A stretch of 64,000 bases of DNA from JACVRW01 sp963812415 (GCA_963812415.1 CAWEVH010000023.1:1-64000); one strand, 5' to 3'; counted from the first letter of the stretch, positions 38,337 through 47,611 are shown. Numbers and translations: made by a program. The notes: a model not told the origin generated them from the sequence alone.

Positions 38337-39094
38337 AGCCGAGGATCATCCCGCGTCAGGGGTGTCCCGTCCACCATCGAGCTGAACCACTCGAAGGGCA
38401 CGACCGGCGCCCGCCCGTCGAGGTCGGGCGCGCCGCGGCCGTGCTTCAGGTCGTCGAGGTTGACGGTGCGAAGCTCGACGCTGCAGCGGGCCCGGTCGGA
38501 GGTGTTCGGCACGGTGGCGTGCATGTGCGCGCCCGAGAAGCAGAGCAGGTCGCCGGGCTCGATCACCACGCGCAGCTCGGCGCTCGTGTCCACCGGCTCG
38601 GACGGCTCGGGGACGATCGGCAGCTCCTCGCGCTCGCCCGCCCGCCGGCGCTCGCGCATCGCGGCGAGATCCCAGCCCGCGCTCGTGTTCTCGATCGGCC
38701 GCCCCCAGTAGGCGGGGTAGAAGGCGAGCGTCCGGTCGGCCGACAGCGGCCGTATCGTCATCCACCAGTTGGTCTGCTGGAGCAGGTTGGACGACCAGGT
38801 GTCCCGGTGGTATCCGATCGCTCCGACCTGCTCGTCGCCGTTCTCGAGCGGAGGCACGAACCGGAGAAACGGCGAGTCCCAGTACGTGCGGCGGGGATCG
38901 ACGCCGGCGTGCTCGAGCGTGGAGCGGAGCAGGCGCTTCACGTCCGCGTCGGCGAGGAACCGCTTCTGGAGCTCGGCGACGGCGCTCACGTCCTCCGCCG
39001 CCCCGAGCACGCGCCGGATCAGGTCCTCGCCGATCTCCACCGCCTCCCGCAGCGGCGGCACGCCCTTGAAGACGACCAGGTCGCCGCGGAACAC
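38333..39094 (-). CDS. Phytanoyl-CoA dioxygenase (PhyH)-family Fe(II)/2-oxoglutarate oxygenase
   Basis: 253 residues from GTG 39094. The metal triad is seen as HRD in YHRDTW and the late His in HMHATVPNTSDRARCSVELR, whose Arg can bind 2-oxoglutarate. The frame stays open upstream, and TTSLHVLEGPLDDERRGELV looks like genuine N-terminal sequence. A GGAGGGGG ribosome site fits a CTG start at 39154, so the real protein may be 20 residues longer. It lies between the DmdA-like gene and BetA in one operon. PhyH relatives hydroxylate diverse small molecules, including ectoine; here it may hydroxylate or demethylate a betaine-type compound. Confidence 0.78.
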   Translation of the reverse strand: MFRGDLVVFKGVPPLREAVEIGEDLIRRVLGAAEDVSAVAELQKRFLADADVKRLLRSTLEHAGVDPRRTYWDSPFLRFVPPLENGDEQVGAIGYHRDTWSSNLLQQTNWWMTIRPLSADRTLAFYPAYWGRPIENTSAGWDLAAMRERRRAGEREELPIVPEPSEPVDTSAELRVVIEPGDLLCFSGAHMHATVPNTSDRARCSVELRTVNLDDLKHGRGAPDLDGRAPVVPFEWFSSMVDGTPLTRDDPRL

Positions 39095-39172
39095 GAGCTC
39101 GCCACGCCGCTCGTCGTCGAGCGGCCCCTCGAGGACGTGCAGCGACGTGGTCAGGTCAGGCGCCCCCTCCGG

Positions 39173-40372
39173 CTACGACTCGGCGCTCGCCGCGAGCTCC
39201 TGCTTCGGGGTCTCCTTCTCGGGATCGACGAACGGCTTCGGCACCACCACGGCGCCCACGGTCTCCTCGGGCTTCTCGATCTCGAACTCGGTGCCGAGCT
39301 CCGAGTGCTCGGTCGGAACCATGGCGAAGCCGATGTTCTTCTCGAGCTTCGGCGACCAGCAGGCCGAGGTGACCTCGCCGATGCGGCTCCCGCCCTTGTG
39401 CACGGGGAAGACGTCGATCATCGAGCCGTCGTTGTACGAGCCGAGCTTGGCTCCCTCGAGCTCGATGCCCACGAGCTGGCGCTTGGGGCCCTCGGTCTTG
39501 ATCTTGTGCAGGGCGTCCTTGCCGATGAAGTCCGCGCCCTGCTCGAGGTCCACCATCCAGTCGTAGCCCATGCCGACCTCGTACGGGTTCGTGTCGAACC
39601 ACATGTCGCAGCCGAGCGCGAGGATGCCGCCCTCGATGCGCCGGATGTGGCAGGGGCCGATCACCGCCAGGTCGTGCGGCTTGCCCGCCTCGAGGACCGC
39701 CTCCCAGAGCCGGGTGCCGTTCTTGCTCGCCTCGTAGAGATAGATCTCGTAGCCGAGCTCGGCCGTGTAGCCGGTCCGCGAGACCAGCACCTTCATGCCG
39801 TCGACCTCGAACGGGCGGACGAAGTAGTAGGGGATCTCGAGGATGCTCTCGCCGAAGAGATCGACCATCACGTCCTTCGACTTCGGCCCCTGTACCTGGA
39901 CCGGGCCGACGTCGATCTCCTTGACCGTCACGTCGTACTTCGAGCCGTGGGCGACGCCGCGCGCCCAGAGCTCGACGTCGCTGTCGGCGAGGGAGAGCCA
40001 GAAGCGGTTCTCCTCGACCCGCAGCAGCACCGGGTCGTTGATGATCCCGCCGTCCGGGAGCGTGTTGAAGACGTACTTGCACTGCCCGACCTGGCACTTG
40101 TGCAGGTCGCGGGCGACGATCAGGTTGGTGAAGTCGAAGGCGTCCGGGCCGCTGATCTCGATCTGCCGCTCGGCACCGCCGACGTCCCAGAGCGTCACGC
40201 CGTTCAGGAGCTGCCAGTACTCCTCGACCGGGTCGCCGTAGTGGCGCGGGTGGTAGTGGTGGTTGTAGACGCTGTAGAGCTGGACGCCGTGCCGGCGCGA
40301 CGCGTAGAAGTACGGCGACCTCTTGATCCGGGGGTAGAGGAGGATCCCCGGGTTCTCGTTCACCTGTGCCAA
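39173..40372 (-). CDS. GcvT-family tetrahydrofolate-dependent demethylase, DmdA-like
   Basis: 399 residues from ATG 40372. The aminomethyltransferase fold is shown by RRHGVQLYSVYNHHYHPRHY, GVTLWDVGGAERQIEISGPD, ARDLHKCQVGQCKYV, SRTGYTAELGYEIYL and NPYEVGMGYDWMVDL, then FIGKDAL and the C-terminal GCV_T_C barrel (RQLVGIELEG, IGEVTSACWSP). The DLxKCxVGQCKYV segment recalls DMSP demethylase DmdA more than glycine-cleavage T protein, and no gcvH or gcvP is nearby. Proposed reaction: methyl transfer from a betaine-like substrate to THF. An operator TGATATATCA lies 59 bp upstream. Confidence 0.82.
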   Translation of the reverse strand: MAQVNENPGILLYPRIKRSPYFYASRRHGVQLYSVYNHHYHPRHYGDPVEEYWQLLNGVTLWDVGGAERQIEISGPDAFDFTNLIVARDLHKCQVGQCKYVFNTLPDGGIINDPVLLRVEENRFWLSLADSDVELWARGVAHGSKYDVTVKEIDVGPVQVQGPKSKDVMVDLFGESILEIPYYFVRPFEVDGMKVLVSRTGYTAELGYEIYLYEASKNGTRLWEAVLEAGKPHDLAVIGPCHIRRIEGGILALGCDMWFDTNPYEVGMGYDWMVDLEQGADFIGKDALHKIKTEGPKRQLVGIELEGAKLGSYNDGSMIDVFPVHKGGSRIGEVTSACWSPKLEKNIGFAMVPTEHSELGTEFEIEKPEETVGAVVVPKPFVDPEKETPKQELAASAES

Positions 40373-40430
40373 CGTCTACCTCCAGATCGGGTCAGGAACG
40401 GGCCCCTCTCTCGGCGGGAACCCGAGCGTG

Positions 40431-40440
40431 TGATATATCA
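40431..40440. promoter_or_regulatory. TGATATATCA operator, site 1
   Basis: A perfect 10-bp palindrome in the context GTGTGATATATCAG, between the DmdA-like gene (start 40372) and the unknown gene at 40487. It is identical to sites at 41244, 51982 and 58313. It probably controls the demethylase/dioxygenase/BetA/M20 operon. Confidence 0.75.
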
Positions 40441-40486
40441 GCCCGGGCGGGGATGCGGTCAACCCGGCGCCGGCCGGCGGCGCGGA

Positions 40487-41238
40487 TCAGCCGCCCGAGC
40501 CCAGCCGCGCCAGCGCCTCGTCGAGCTCGAGCCGCCGGTAGGTCTCCACCACCGACCCGTTCTCCACGAGCTCCGCCCGCCCCGCCGCGATCCGGCTGCC
40601 GCACCTCCCGGCCGACCTCCCCCGCGCGCCGCTCGATCGCGGCGACGAGAGCCTCGCTGCCTCCCTCCGAGCGCAGCCGGGACAGACGTGTCTCCGGATC
40701 GAGGATCGCCTCCACGTAGCCCTCCGTCACCGGGTTGCTCTCGATGCGCACGTCGGCGTCGGCCACACGGCCCGCCGGGCGAGTAGGCCAGGCAGCTCGC
40801 GATCCGACCGCGCGCGCTCGCGACGGCCTCCTCCTCGAGCTCCGGCTCTCCCGGCGGGCCGTCCTCGACCACGAGGCGCGTGATCGCCCGGTCGTCGATC
40901 GCCTCCAGGATCTCCTGCGGGTCGTCCGCGACCACCACCTCCTTGCGCCGCGGCCATACGTCCAGCCGCGCGTGGTCGCCGAGCGGACCCCCGACGTGGA
41001 AGAGGAAGTAGTCGGGGTAGACGAAGAAGTCGGGGCCGCGGGCGCGCTGGATGTCGTAGAAGGCCGTGACGGTGGCGCTGATGAGAGCGCTCGCGCCGAC
41101 CGCGCCACAGGGCTCGCTCACGACGACGCCCAGCCGGTCCTGCTCCCCGAAGCCCTCGAAGAGCTCCTCCAGCCGGGCGCGCCGGCCGTCCACGTCGATG
41201 GCGAACGCTGAGCTGCGGAGCTCCCGCGCCGAGTGCAC
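40487..41238 (-). CDS. Unknown protein between two operators, two frameshifts
   Basis: About 250 residues from ATG 41238 (MHSARELRSSAFAIDVDGRR). The clearest part is VSEPCGAVGASALISATVTA, FYDIQRARGPDFFVYPDYFL and RKEVVVADDPQEILEAIDDR. After breaks near 40780 and 40600 it continues IESNPVTEGYVEAILDPETR and ends VVETYRRLELDEALARLGSGG. There is no signal peptide or membrane segment. I do not recognise the family. It lies between TGATATATCA sites 1 and 2 and its start is five bases from site 2, so it very probably belongs to the osmolyte regulon. Confidence 0.65.
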
Positions 41239-41243
41239 GAGTG

Positions 41244-41253
41244 TGATATATCA
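41244..41253. promoter_or_regulatory. TGATATATCA operator, site 2
   Basis: A perfect palindrome, again as GTGTGATATATCAG. It lies in the 53-bp space between the divergent unknown gene (start 41238) and the dehydrogenase operon (start 41292), so one site can control both directions. Confidence 0.78.
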
Positions 41254-41291
41254 GACCCCTCGCTCGTTCCCAACTTCGAGGTAGCGGCCAG

Positions 41292-43868
41292 GTGGACGAC
41301 TCAAGCGCAGGGCCCAAGCAGCCGGCTCGGCCGGCTGCGCAGGGTTCAGCATCATCATCCCTGCCGGCCACGGCGCAGTCGGTCGTGATCGGCGCCGGCA
41401 TCGTGGGCAACAGCCTCGCCTATCACCTGGCCGAGCTCGGCTGGACCGACCTCGTGCTGATCGACAAGGGCCCGCTGCCCAACCCCGGCGGCTCGACCGG
41501 CCACGCGTCGAACTTCATCTACCCGGTCGACCACTCGCGCGAGATGACGGCGCTGACGCTTGACAGCGTCAAGCAGTACGAGGAGCTCGGCGTGCTCACC
41601 GTCCCCGGTGGGATCGAGGTCGCCCGCACCGAGGAGCGCATGGAGGAGCTGCGGCGGCGGATGGCCTCGGCGAAGTCGTGGGGCGTGGACGACGTGAGGC
41701 TGGTGACCCCCGCCGAGGTAAAGGAGCTCGTCCCCTTCATCGACGAGAGCGTGATCATCGGCGGCTTCTACTCGGCGGGCGTCGGCGTGGTCGACTCGCT
41801 GCGCGCCGGCACGCTGATGCGCGAGCGCGCGCAGGAGGCGGGCGCGCTCACGGTCTCGCCGAACACAGAGGTGCTCGGCATCGACGTGGAGGGCGGCCGC
41901 GTGAAGCGCGTGCGCACCACGCGCGGGGACGTCGAGGCCGAGACCGTGGTGATCTGCTGCGGCGTCTGGAGCCCGCGGCTTGCGCGCATGGCCGGCGCCT
42001 CGATCCCGCTCACCCCGGCCGTGCACCAGATGATCGACATCGGCCCGGTTCCGCACTTCGCGGGCGCGAAGAGCGCGATCGAGTTCCCGATCGTCCGCGA
42101 CATGGACACGAACATGTACGAGCGCCAGGACGGCAGCGGCCTCGAGGTCGGCTCCTACGCCCACCGCCCGATCCTGCACGACCCGGACGAGATCCCGTCG
42201 GTCGAGGAGGCGGCGCTCTCCCCCACCGAGTTCCCGTTCACCGAGGACGACTTCGTGCAGCAGATGGAGCACGCGCTCGAGCTGATGCCGGAGATCGTCG
42301 GCGACGAGTCGGTGGGCATCAAGTACGCCATCAACGGGCTGCTCTCGCTCACGCCCGACGGCCTGCCGATCCTCGGCGAGACGCCCGAGGTGCAGGGCCT
42401 ATGGTCGGCCGCCGCGGTGTGGGTCAAGGAGGGGCCGGGGGTCGGTCGCGCGGTGGCCGAGTGGATGGTCCACGGCGAGCCGGAGATCGATCTCCAGGCG
42501 TCCGACATCGCGCGCTTCTACGAGCACCACAAGGCGACCGAGCACGTGCGGGCGCGGGCCGCCGAGGGCTTCAACAAGACCTACGGGATCGTCCACCCGG
42601 GCGAGCAGTGGGAGTCCAACCGGCGCGTACGCCTGTCGCCGTTCTACGCGCGCGAGGAGCAGCTCGGCGCGGTCTTCTTCGAGGCGGCGGGCTGGGAGCG
42701 CCCGCACTGGTACGCCTCGAACGAGAAGCTGCTCGAGGAGTTCCGTGACCAGGTGAACGGCCGCGAGGCCGAGTGGGACTCGCGCTGGTGGTCGCCGATC
42801 ATCAACGCCGAGCACCTCGCCATGCGCGACCGCGCCGCCGTGTTCGACCTCACGGCGTTCTGCATCTTCGACGTCGTCGGCCCGGGTGCGCTCGACTGCG
42901 TGCAGAAGGTCTCGATGCGCCAGATGGACGTGAAGCACGGCAAGGTCGTTTACACGCCCGTGCTGAGCCCGAGCGGGGGCTTCCGCTCCGACCTCACGGT
43001 GATGCGCCTCGGCGACGACCACTTCCGGGTGGTCACGGGCGGCGCCCACGGCATGGCGGACCTGAAGGCCTACCGCGACCAGGCCGGCCCGGATGCCCAG
43101 GTGGTCGACCTCACCTCGAGCTGGTGCACTCTCGGCCTCTGGGGGCCGCGCGCCCGGGACATCCTGTCCAGCACCACGAGCGCCGACGTGTCGCACGAGG
43201 GCTTCCCGTTCGCCACCTGCCGGACGATCGAGATGGGCTCGCTGCGCGTGCTCGCGTCGCGCATCTCCTACGTCGGCGATCTCGGCTGGGAGCTGTACGT
43301 GCCGCTCGAGCAGGGCGCGCGGCTCTGGGACCTGGTGTGGGAGGCCGGCGAGCCGCACGGCGTCGTGCCGGCGGGCATCGGCGTGTATGGCACCACCGGC
43401 CGGCTCGAGAAGTGCTACCGCGCCTTCGGCTTCGAGCTCGACGCCGAGTACGACGTGGTCGAGGCGGGTATGGCCTGGGGCAAGGTCAAGGAGCAGGACT
43501 TCGTTGGCAAGGAGGCGTACGTGCGCCAGCGCGAGTCGGAGCCCGTCGCCCACATGTGCACGCTGACCGTGGACGACCACAACGGCGCGAACGGCCAGAA
43601 GCGCTACATGCTCGGCGGTGAGCCGATCGTGACGCGCGACGGCGGCGAGCCGCTCGTTGACGCCAAGGGCCGCCGCTCGTTCGTCACGAGCGCGGGCGCC
43701 GGCCCCTCGATCGGGAAGCACATCCTGATGGCGTACCTGCCACCCGAGCACGCGCATGTGGGCAACGAGCTCGCGGTGGAGTACATGACCGAGCGCTACC
43801 CGGTGACCGTGGCGAGCGCCGACTCCACCGCCGTCTTCGATCCCGAGAACACGCGGGTGCGCTCATGA
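41292..43868 (+). CDS. Dimethylglycine/sarcosine dehydrogenase-type flavoprotein with GcvT domain
   Basis: 858 residues, no frameshift. An N-terminal DAO domain has SVVIGAGIVGNSLAYHLAEL and GGSTGHASNFI, whose His is at the position that binds FAD covalently in mammalian dimethylglycine dehydrogenase. The FAO middle domain contains NGLLSLTPDGLPILGETPEV. From about residue 430 come the GCV_T domain (FYAREEQLGAVFFEAAGWER, AVFDLTAFCIFDVVGPGALD, GLWGPRARDIL) and GCV_T_C. The family removes N-methyl groups, passing the one-carbon unit to THF and electrons to ETF, whose genes follow directly. Start GTG 41292 has GAGG upstream; operator site 2 lies 38 bp before it. Confidence 0.9.
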   Translation: MDDSSAGPKQPARPAAQGSASSSLPATAQSVVIGAGIVGNSLAYHLAELGWTDLVLIDKGPLPNPGGSTGHASNFIYPVDHSREMTALTLDSVKQYEELGVLTVPGGIEVARTEERMEELRRRMASAKSWGVDDVRLVTPAEVKELVPFIDESVIIGGFYSAGVGVVDSLRAGTLMRERAQEAGALTVSPNTEVLGIDVEGGRVKRVRTTRGDVEAETVVICCGVWSPRLARMAGASIPLTPAVHQMIDIGPVPHFAGAKSAIEFPIVRDMDTNMYERQDGSGLEVGSYAHRPILHDPDEIPSVEEAALSPTEFPFTEDDFVQQMEHALELMPEIVGDESVGIKYAINGLLSLTPDGLPILGETPEVQGLWSAAAVWVKEGPGVGRAVAEWMVHGEPEIDLQASDIARFYEHHKATEHVRARAAEGFNKTYGIVHPGEQWESNRRVRLSPFYAREEQLGAVFFEAAGWERPHWYASNEKLLEEFRDQVNGREAEWDSRWWSPIINAEHLAMRDRAAVFDLTAFCIFDVVGPGALDCVQKVSMRQMDVKHGKVVYTPVLSPSGGFRSDLTVMRLGDDHFRVVTGGAHGMADLKAYRDQAGPDAQVVDLTSSWCTLGLWGPRARDILSSTTSADVSHEGFPFATCRTIEMGSLRVLASRISYVGDLGWELYVPLEQGARLWDLVWEAGEPHGVVPAGIGVYGTTGRLEKCYRAFGFELDAEYDVVEAGMAWGKVKEQDFVGKEAYVRQRESEPVAHMCTLTVDDHNGANGQKRYMLGGEPIVTRDGGEPLVDAKGRRSFVTSAGAGPSIGKHILMAYLPPEHAHVGNELAVEYMTERYPVTVASADSTAVFDPENTRVRS

Positions 43869-44629
43869 GGATCCTCGTGTGCGTCAAGCGCGTCCCCCTC
43901 ACGGGCGGCAAGATGGTCCTGACGGCCGACGAGCAGGCGCTCGAGACCCGTCACCTCGGCTTCACGATCAGCCCCCACGAGGAGTGCGGCGTCGAGGAGG
44001 CGGTGCGGCTCGTGGAGCAGCACGGCGGCGAGGTCACGGTGCTCACGCTCGGCCCGCCCGAGGCCGAGGAGCAGCTTCGCGACTGCATGGCGATCGGCGC
44101 CGACCGCGGCATCCTGCTCGAGGACGGTGGCGCGGAGTGGGACCCCGAGGCGAGCGCCCAGGCGATCGTGGCCGCGGTCACGGCCGCCGAGGAGGCGGAC
44201 GCGGCCTTCGACCTGATCGTGTTCGGCAACGAGTCGGCCGACGCGGGCAACTTCCAGGTGGGCATCCGGGTGGCCTACGCGCTCGGTCGTCCGGTGGCCA
44301 CCGGTCTCAAGGGGCTCTCTGTGGATGGTGACCGGGCCCGCTGTGAGCAGGAGGTGCCGGGCGGGCGCGACGTGTACGAGCTGCCGCTGCCGGCCGTGGT
44401 GAGCGTGCTCGAGGGCATCAACCTGCCGCGCTACCCCTCCGTGCCGGCCAAGCTGCGCGCGCGCCAGAAGCCCGTCGAGCGGAGCGCCCCCGAGCGGCCC
44501 GAGCCCCGCCTCGAGAAGCTGCGCCTGATCGTGCCGGCGGGCCAGGCGGGCCAGGCCGAGATCCTCGGCGAGGGGCCGAATGCGGCGCCGGCGGTGGTCG
44601 AGGTCATGCGCGAGCTGGGGGTGGCATAG
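43865..44629 (+). CDS. etfB: Electron transfer flavoprotein beta subunit
   Basis: 254 residues starting at ATG 43865 in a 4-bp overlap with the dehydrogenase stop. Typical features are MRILVCVKRVP, ISPHEECGVEEAVRLVEQHG, EVTVLTLGPPEAEEQLRDCM, AIGADRGILL and FDLIVFGNESADAGNFQVGI. The adenine-nucleotide loop region is present, and the end (RLEKLRLIVPAGQ) is slightly extended. With EtfA it carries electrons from the dehydrogenase at 41292 toward the membrane Fe-S protein at 45647. Confidence 0.92.
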   Translation: MRILVCVKRVPLTGGKMVLTADEQALETRHLGFTISPHEECGVEEAVRLVEQHGGEVTVLTLGPPEAEEQLRDCMAIGADRGILLEDGGAEWDPEASAQAIVAAVTAAEEADAAFDLIVFGNESADAGNFQVGIRVAYALGRPVATGLKGLSVDGDRARCEQEVPGGRDVYELPLPAVVSVLEGINLPRYPSVPAKLRARQKPVERSAPERPEPRLEKLRLIVPAGQAGQAEILGEGPNAAPAVVEVMRELGVA

Positions 44630-45604
44630 GTGGCCGGGGTGCTCGTGCTGGTGGAGCACGCCGAGGGCGGCGTCGACGAGCTCTCGCTCCAGGCGCTCAC
44701 GCTCGCGCGCGAGCTGGCGGGCGGCGAGCCCGTGACGGCCCTGCTCGTGGGTCCCGGCGCGGGCGAGGCGGCGACCGGTCTGGGCGCCTACGGCGTGTCG
44801 AGCGCCCACGTCGCGGAGGACGACCGGCTCGCGGCCTACGCGCCCGGCGCCTGGGCGCGCTGCCTGACCGACGCGATCGACCGTGTGGGGCCGAGCGCCG
44901 TGGTCGCGGCGGGCTCGAACCGCGGCAACGAGGTGCTCGCCCACGTGGCGACCCGCCTGGGACAGACGTTCGCCGCCAACTGCACGGAGCTGCGCTCGCA
45001 CGATCCGCTGACCGTCGTGCGCGTGCGCTGGGGCGGCACCCTGCTCGAGGAGGCGCGCGTGCACGGCGAGCTGCCGCTGCTCTCCGTGGCGCCCCACATG
45101 GTCGCCGCGACCAGCGCCAACGGCGCGGGCGCGCCCGCCGTCGAGCCGCTCGAGCCGGCGCTCGACGACGCGGACCTCGCCGTGCGCGTGAGCGAGCACG
45201 TGGAGACCGAGACGAGCGGCGTCTCGCTCGCCGAGGCCAAGGTCGTGGTCAGCGGCGGGCGCGGCGTCGGCTCGGCGGACGGCTTCGCGATGCTCGAGGA
45301 GCTGGCCGAGCTGCTCGAGGCGGCGGTCGGCTGCTCGCGCGTGGTCACGAGCGCCGGCTGGCGGCCGCACACCGACCAGGTCGGGCAGACCGGCACGAAG
45401 GTCTCCCCCGACCTCTACATCGCGTGCGGCATCAGCGGCGCCACCCAGCACATCGCCGGCTGCAAGGGCGCGAAGAAGATCCTCGCGATCAACACGGACG
45501 CCGAGGCGCCGATCCTGATGAGCGCCGACTACGCGGTGATCGGCGATCTCGCCGAGGTCGTGCCCGCGATCACCGCCGAGCTGCGAAAGGCGCGTTCGGC
45601 GTAG
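44630..45604 (+). CDS. etfA: Electron transfer flavoprotein alpha subunit
   Basis: 324 residues from a GTG directly after the etfB stop. The C-terminal FAD domain is canonical: VVSGGRGVGSADGFAMLEEL, CSRVVTSAGWRPHTDQVGQT, KVSPDLYIACGISGATQH, GCKGAKKILAINTDAEAPI and ADYAVIGDLAEVVPAI. The N-terminal domain (VLVLVEHAEGGVDELSLQAL) is shorter and less conserved, as usual. Gene order dehydrogenase-etfB-etfA-Fe-S protein implies a dedicated electron chain for N-demethylation. Confidence 0.93.
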   Translation: MAGVLVLVEHAEGGVDELSLQALTLARELAGGEPVTALLVGPGAGEAATGLGAYGVSSAHVAEDDRLAAYAPGAWARCLTDAIDRVGPSAVVAAGSNRGNEVLAHVATRLGQTFAANCTELRSHDPLTVVRVRWGGTLLEEARVHGELPLLSVAPHMVAATSANGAGAPAVEPLEPALDDADLAVRVSEHVETETSGVSLAEAKVVVSGGRGVGSADGFAMLEELAELLEAAVGCSRVVTSAGWRPHTDQVGQTGTKVSPDLYIACGISGATQHIAGCKGAKKILAINTDAEAPILMSADYAVIGDLAEVVPAITAELRKARSA

Positions 45605-45612
45605 TGCCCGAG

Positions 45613-45629
45613 GTCCACTCGTAGTGGAC
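45613..45629 (+). other. Short hairpin in the etfA-Fe-S protein gap
   Basis: GTCCACT-CGT-AGTGGAC is a perfect 7-bp stem with a 3-base loop, immediately before the GGAGGG ribosome site of the next gene. It could tune expression of the Fe-S protein or mark an RNA processing point. There is no T-run. Confidence 0.4.
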
Positions 45630-45646
45630 GGAGGGTTTCGGCTCTA

Positions 45647-47611
45647 GTGCTGGCCGGAGCGCTCGCTCTCGCCGCGGCACTCGGAGTCTCCGGCTTCCTG
45701 TTCGTGCGCCGCGTGGGGCTGCTCGTCGGCCTCGTGAAGGCCGGCAGCCCGGTCGAGCGCTCGGGCGAGGTTCCCGCACGCCTCCGCAACGAGGCCGTGA
45801 TCGTCGTCGGCCAGCGCAAGCTCCTGCTGCGGCTCGTGCCCGGTCTCGTGCATGCCGCGATCTTCTGGGGATTCGTCGTCCTCTTCCCCACGATCGTGAT
45901 CGCGATGATCGGCGCGGTCGACAAGCACGCCACCCTGCCCTGGCTCGGGCACCAGGGCTGGTTCGCGCTGATGGTCGACGTCTTCTGCGTGCTGGTGCTG
46001 GCGGGCGTGGCCGGCGCCGTGGCGATCCGCAAGGTGCAGCGGCCTGCGCGCTTCCAGGGCAGCCACCTGGGCGAGGCGGATCTGATCCTGGCGCTGATCG
46101 CGGGCATCGTGACCACGCTGCTCCTGTGGCACGCGGCGCGGATCGCGCTCGGCCTGAACGAGTGGCCGGCGTCGTGGTCGCCGGTTTCGGACGCGCTGTC
46201 GGGCCTGTTCGGGGACGGATCGGCGACCGAGGTGCTCGAGCGCGTGTTCGTCTGGGCGCACGTCCTGATCATCCTCGGCTTCCTCGCCTACCTGCCGCAC
46301 TCGAAGCACCTCCACATCGCCACCGCCGCCATCAACGTCTGGTTCGGGCGCACGCGCTCGCGCGGGCGGATCGAGCCGCTGCGCTTCGACGTGCCGGACG
46401 ACGAGATGCGCTTCGGCGCGGGCACCGTGCCCGACCTGACCTGGAAGCAGGTGGTGGACACCTTCTCCTGCACCGAGTGCGGGCGCTGCCAGGACGTCTG
46501 CCCCGCCTGGAACACCGGCAAGGAGCTCTCGCCCAAGCTCCTGATCATGGCGCTGCGCGACCAGGTCTTCGAGGAGGGCCCGCCGCTCGTGCGCGGCGAG
46601 GAGGGCTTCGAGCTCTCGCCGCTGGTGCCGAACGCCGTGAGCGACAACGTGGTCTGGGACTGCGTGACCTGCGGCGCCTGCGTGCGCGAGTGCCCGGTGT
46701 CGATCGAGCACATCGACCACATCATCGACCTGCGCCGCCACCTGGTGATGATGGACTCCCGCTTCCCGAGCGAGTCGGAGCAGATGCTGCGCGACGTGGA
46801 GCGCGCCTCGAACCCGTGGGGCAAGGCGCAGACCGAGCGCGCCGACTGGGCGGAGGAGCTCGGCGTGCGGGTGCTCCAGCCCGGGGAGCCGGCGCCGGAG
46901 GTCCTCTACTGGGTGGGCTGCGCCGCCTCGTTCGACGAGCGCGCCCGCACCGCCGCGCAGTCCACGGCGAAGCTGCTGAAGGCCGCGGGAGTGGATTTCG
47001 CGATCCTCGGCCCGCGCGAGTCGTGCACGGGCGACCCGGCGCGGCGGATGGGCAACGAGTACCTCTTCCAGGCGCACGCCGAGCAGAACGTGAGCACCCT
47101 GAACGAGGCCGGCGTGACCAAGATCGTGGCCAGCTGCCCGCACTGCTTCAACACGCTGTCCGGCGAGTACCCGGACTTCGGCGGCAACTACGAGGTTGTC
47201 CACCACTCGGAGCTGCTCGCGGAGCTCGTGCGCGACGGGCGGCTCGAGCCGGCCGCCGGCGATCGCTCGATCACCTACCACGACTCCTGCTACCTGGCCC
47301 GCCACAACGACGTGATGGCCGATCCGCGCGAGCTCGTCGAGGCGGTGGGCAAGCCGGTCGAGATGGAGCGCAGCGGCAAGCGCACCTTCTGCTGCGGCGC
47401 CGGCGGTGCGCACATGTGGATGGAGGAGCGCGGCGGGCTCATCAACGAGGAACGTGCCCGCGAAGCCGCCGAGACCGGCGCCGAGACGCTGGCGGTCGCC
47501 TGCCCCTTCTGCACGGTGATGCTCGACGACGGCGTGCGCGCCAACGGCGACGAGCTCCGCGTGGCGGACGTGTCGACGCTGCTGGCGGAGTCGCTCGAAG
47601 GGGACGAGTGA
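45647..47611 (+). CDS. Membrane-anchored (Fe-S) oxidoreductase, DgcB/heterodisulfide-reductase-like
   Basis: 654 residues from GTG 45647. The first 210 residues contain about six hydrophobic helices (LAGALALAAALGVSGFLFV, FWGFVVLFPTIVIAMIGAV and others). Two ferredoxin-type [4Fe-4S] motifs follow, CTECGRCQDVCP near residue 275 and CVTCGACVRECP near 340. Two CCG-type cysteine regions close the protein: SCTGDPARRMGNEYL/SCPHCFNTLSGEYP and TFCCGAGGAHMWMEE. It resembles DgcB, required for dimethylglycine use in Pseudomonas, and other ETF-linked Fe-S proteins that send electrons to quinone. Its place after etfA makes it the likely electron acceptor of this operon. Confidence 0.88.
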   Translation: MLAGALALAAALGVSGFLFVRRVGLLVGLVKAGSPVERSGEVPARLRNEAVIVVGQRKLLLRLVPGLVHAAIFWGFVVLFPTIVIAMIGAVDKHATLPWLGHQGWFALMVDVFCVLVLAGVAGAVAIRKVQRPARFQGSHLGEADLILALIAGIVTTLLLWHAARIALGLNEWPASWSPVSDALSGLFGDGSATEVLERVFVWAHVLIILGFLAYLPHSKHLHIATAAINVWFGRTRSRGRIEPLRFDVPDDEMRFGAGTVPDLTWKQVVDTFSCTECGRCQDVCPAWNTGKELSPKLLIMALRDQVFEEGPPLVRGEEGFELSPLVPNAVSDNVVWDCVTCGACVRECPVSIEHIDHIIDLRRHLVMMDSRFPSESEQMLRDVERASNPWGKAQTERADWAEELGVRVLQPGEPAPEVLYWVGCAASFDERARTAAQSTAKLLKAAGVDFAILGPRESCTGDPARRMGNEYLFQAHAEQNVSTLNEAGVTKIVASCPHCFNTLSGEYPDFGGNYEVVHHSELLAELVRDGRLEPAAGDRSITYHDSCYLARHNDVMADPRELVEAVGKPVEMERSGKRTFCCGAGGAHMWMEERGGLINEERAREAAETGAETLAVACPFCTVMLDDGVRANGDELRVADVSTLLAESLEGDE

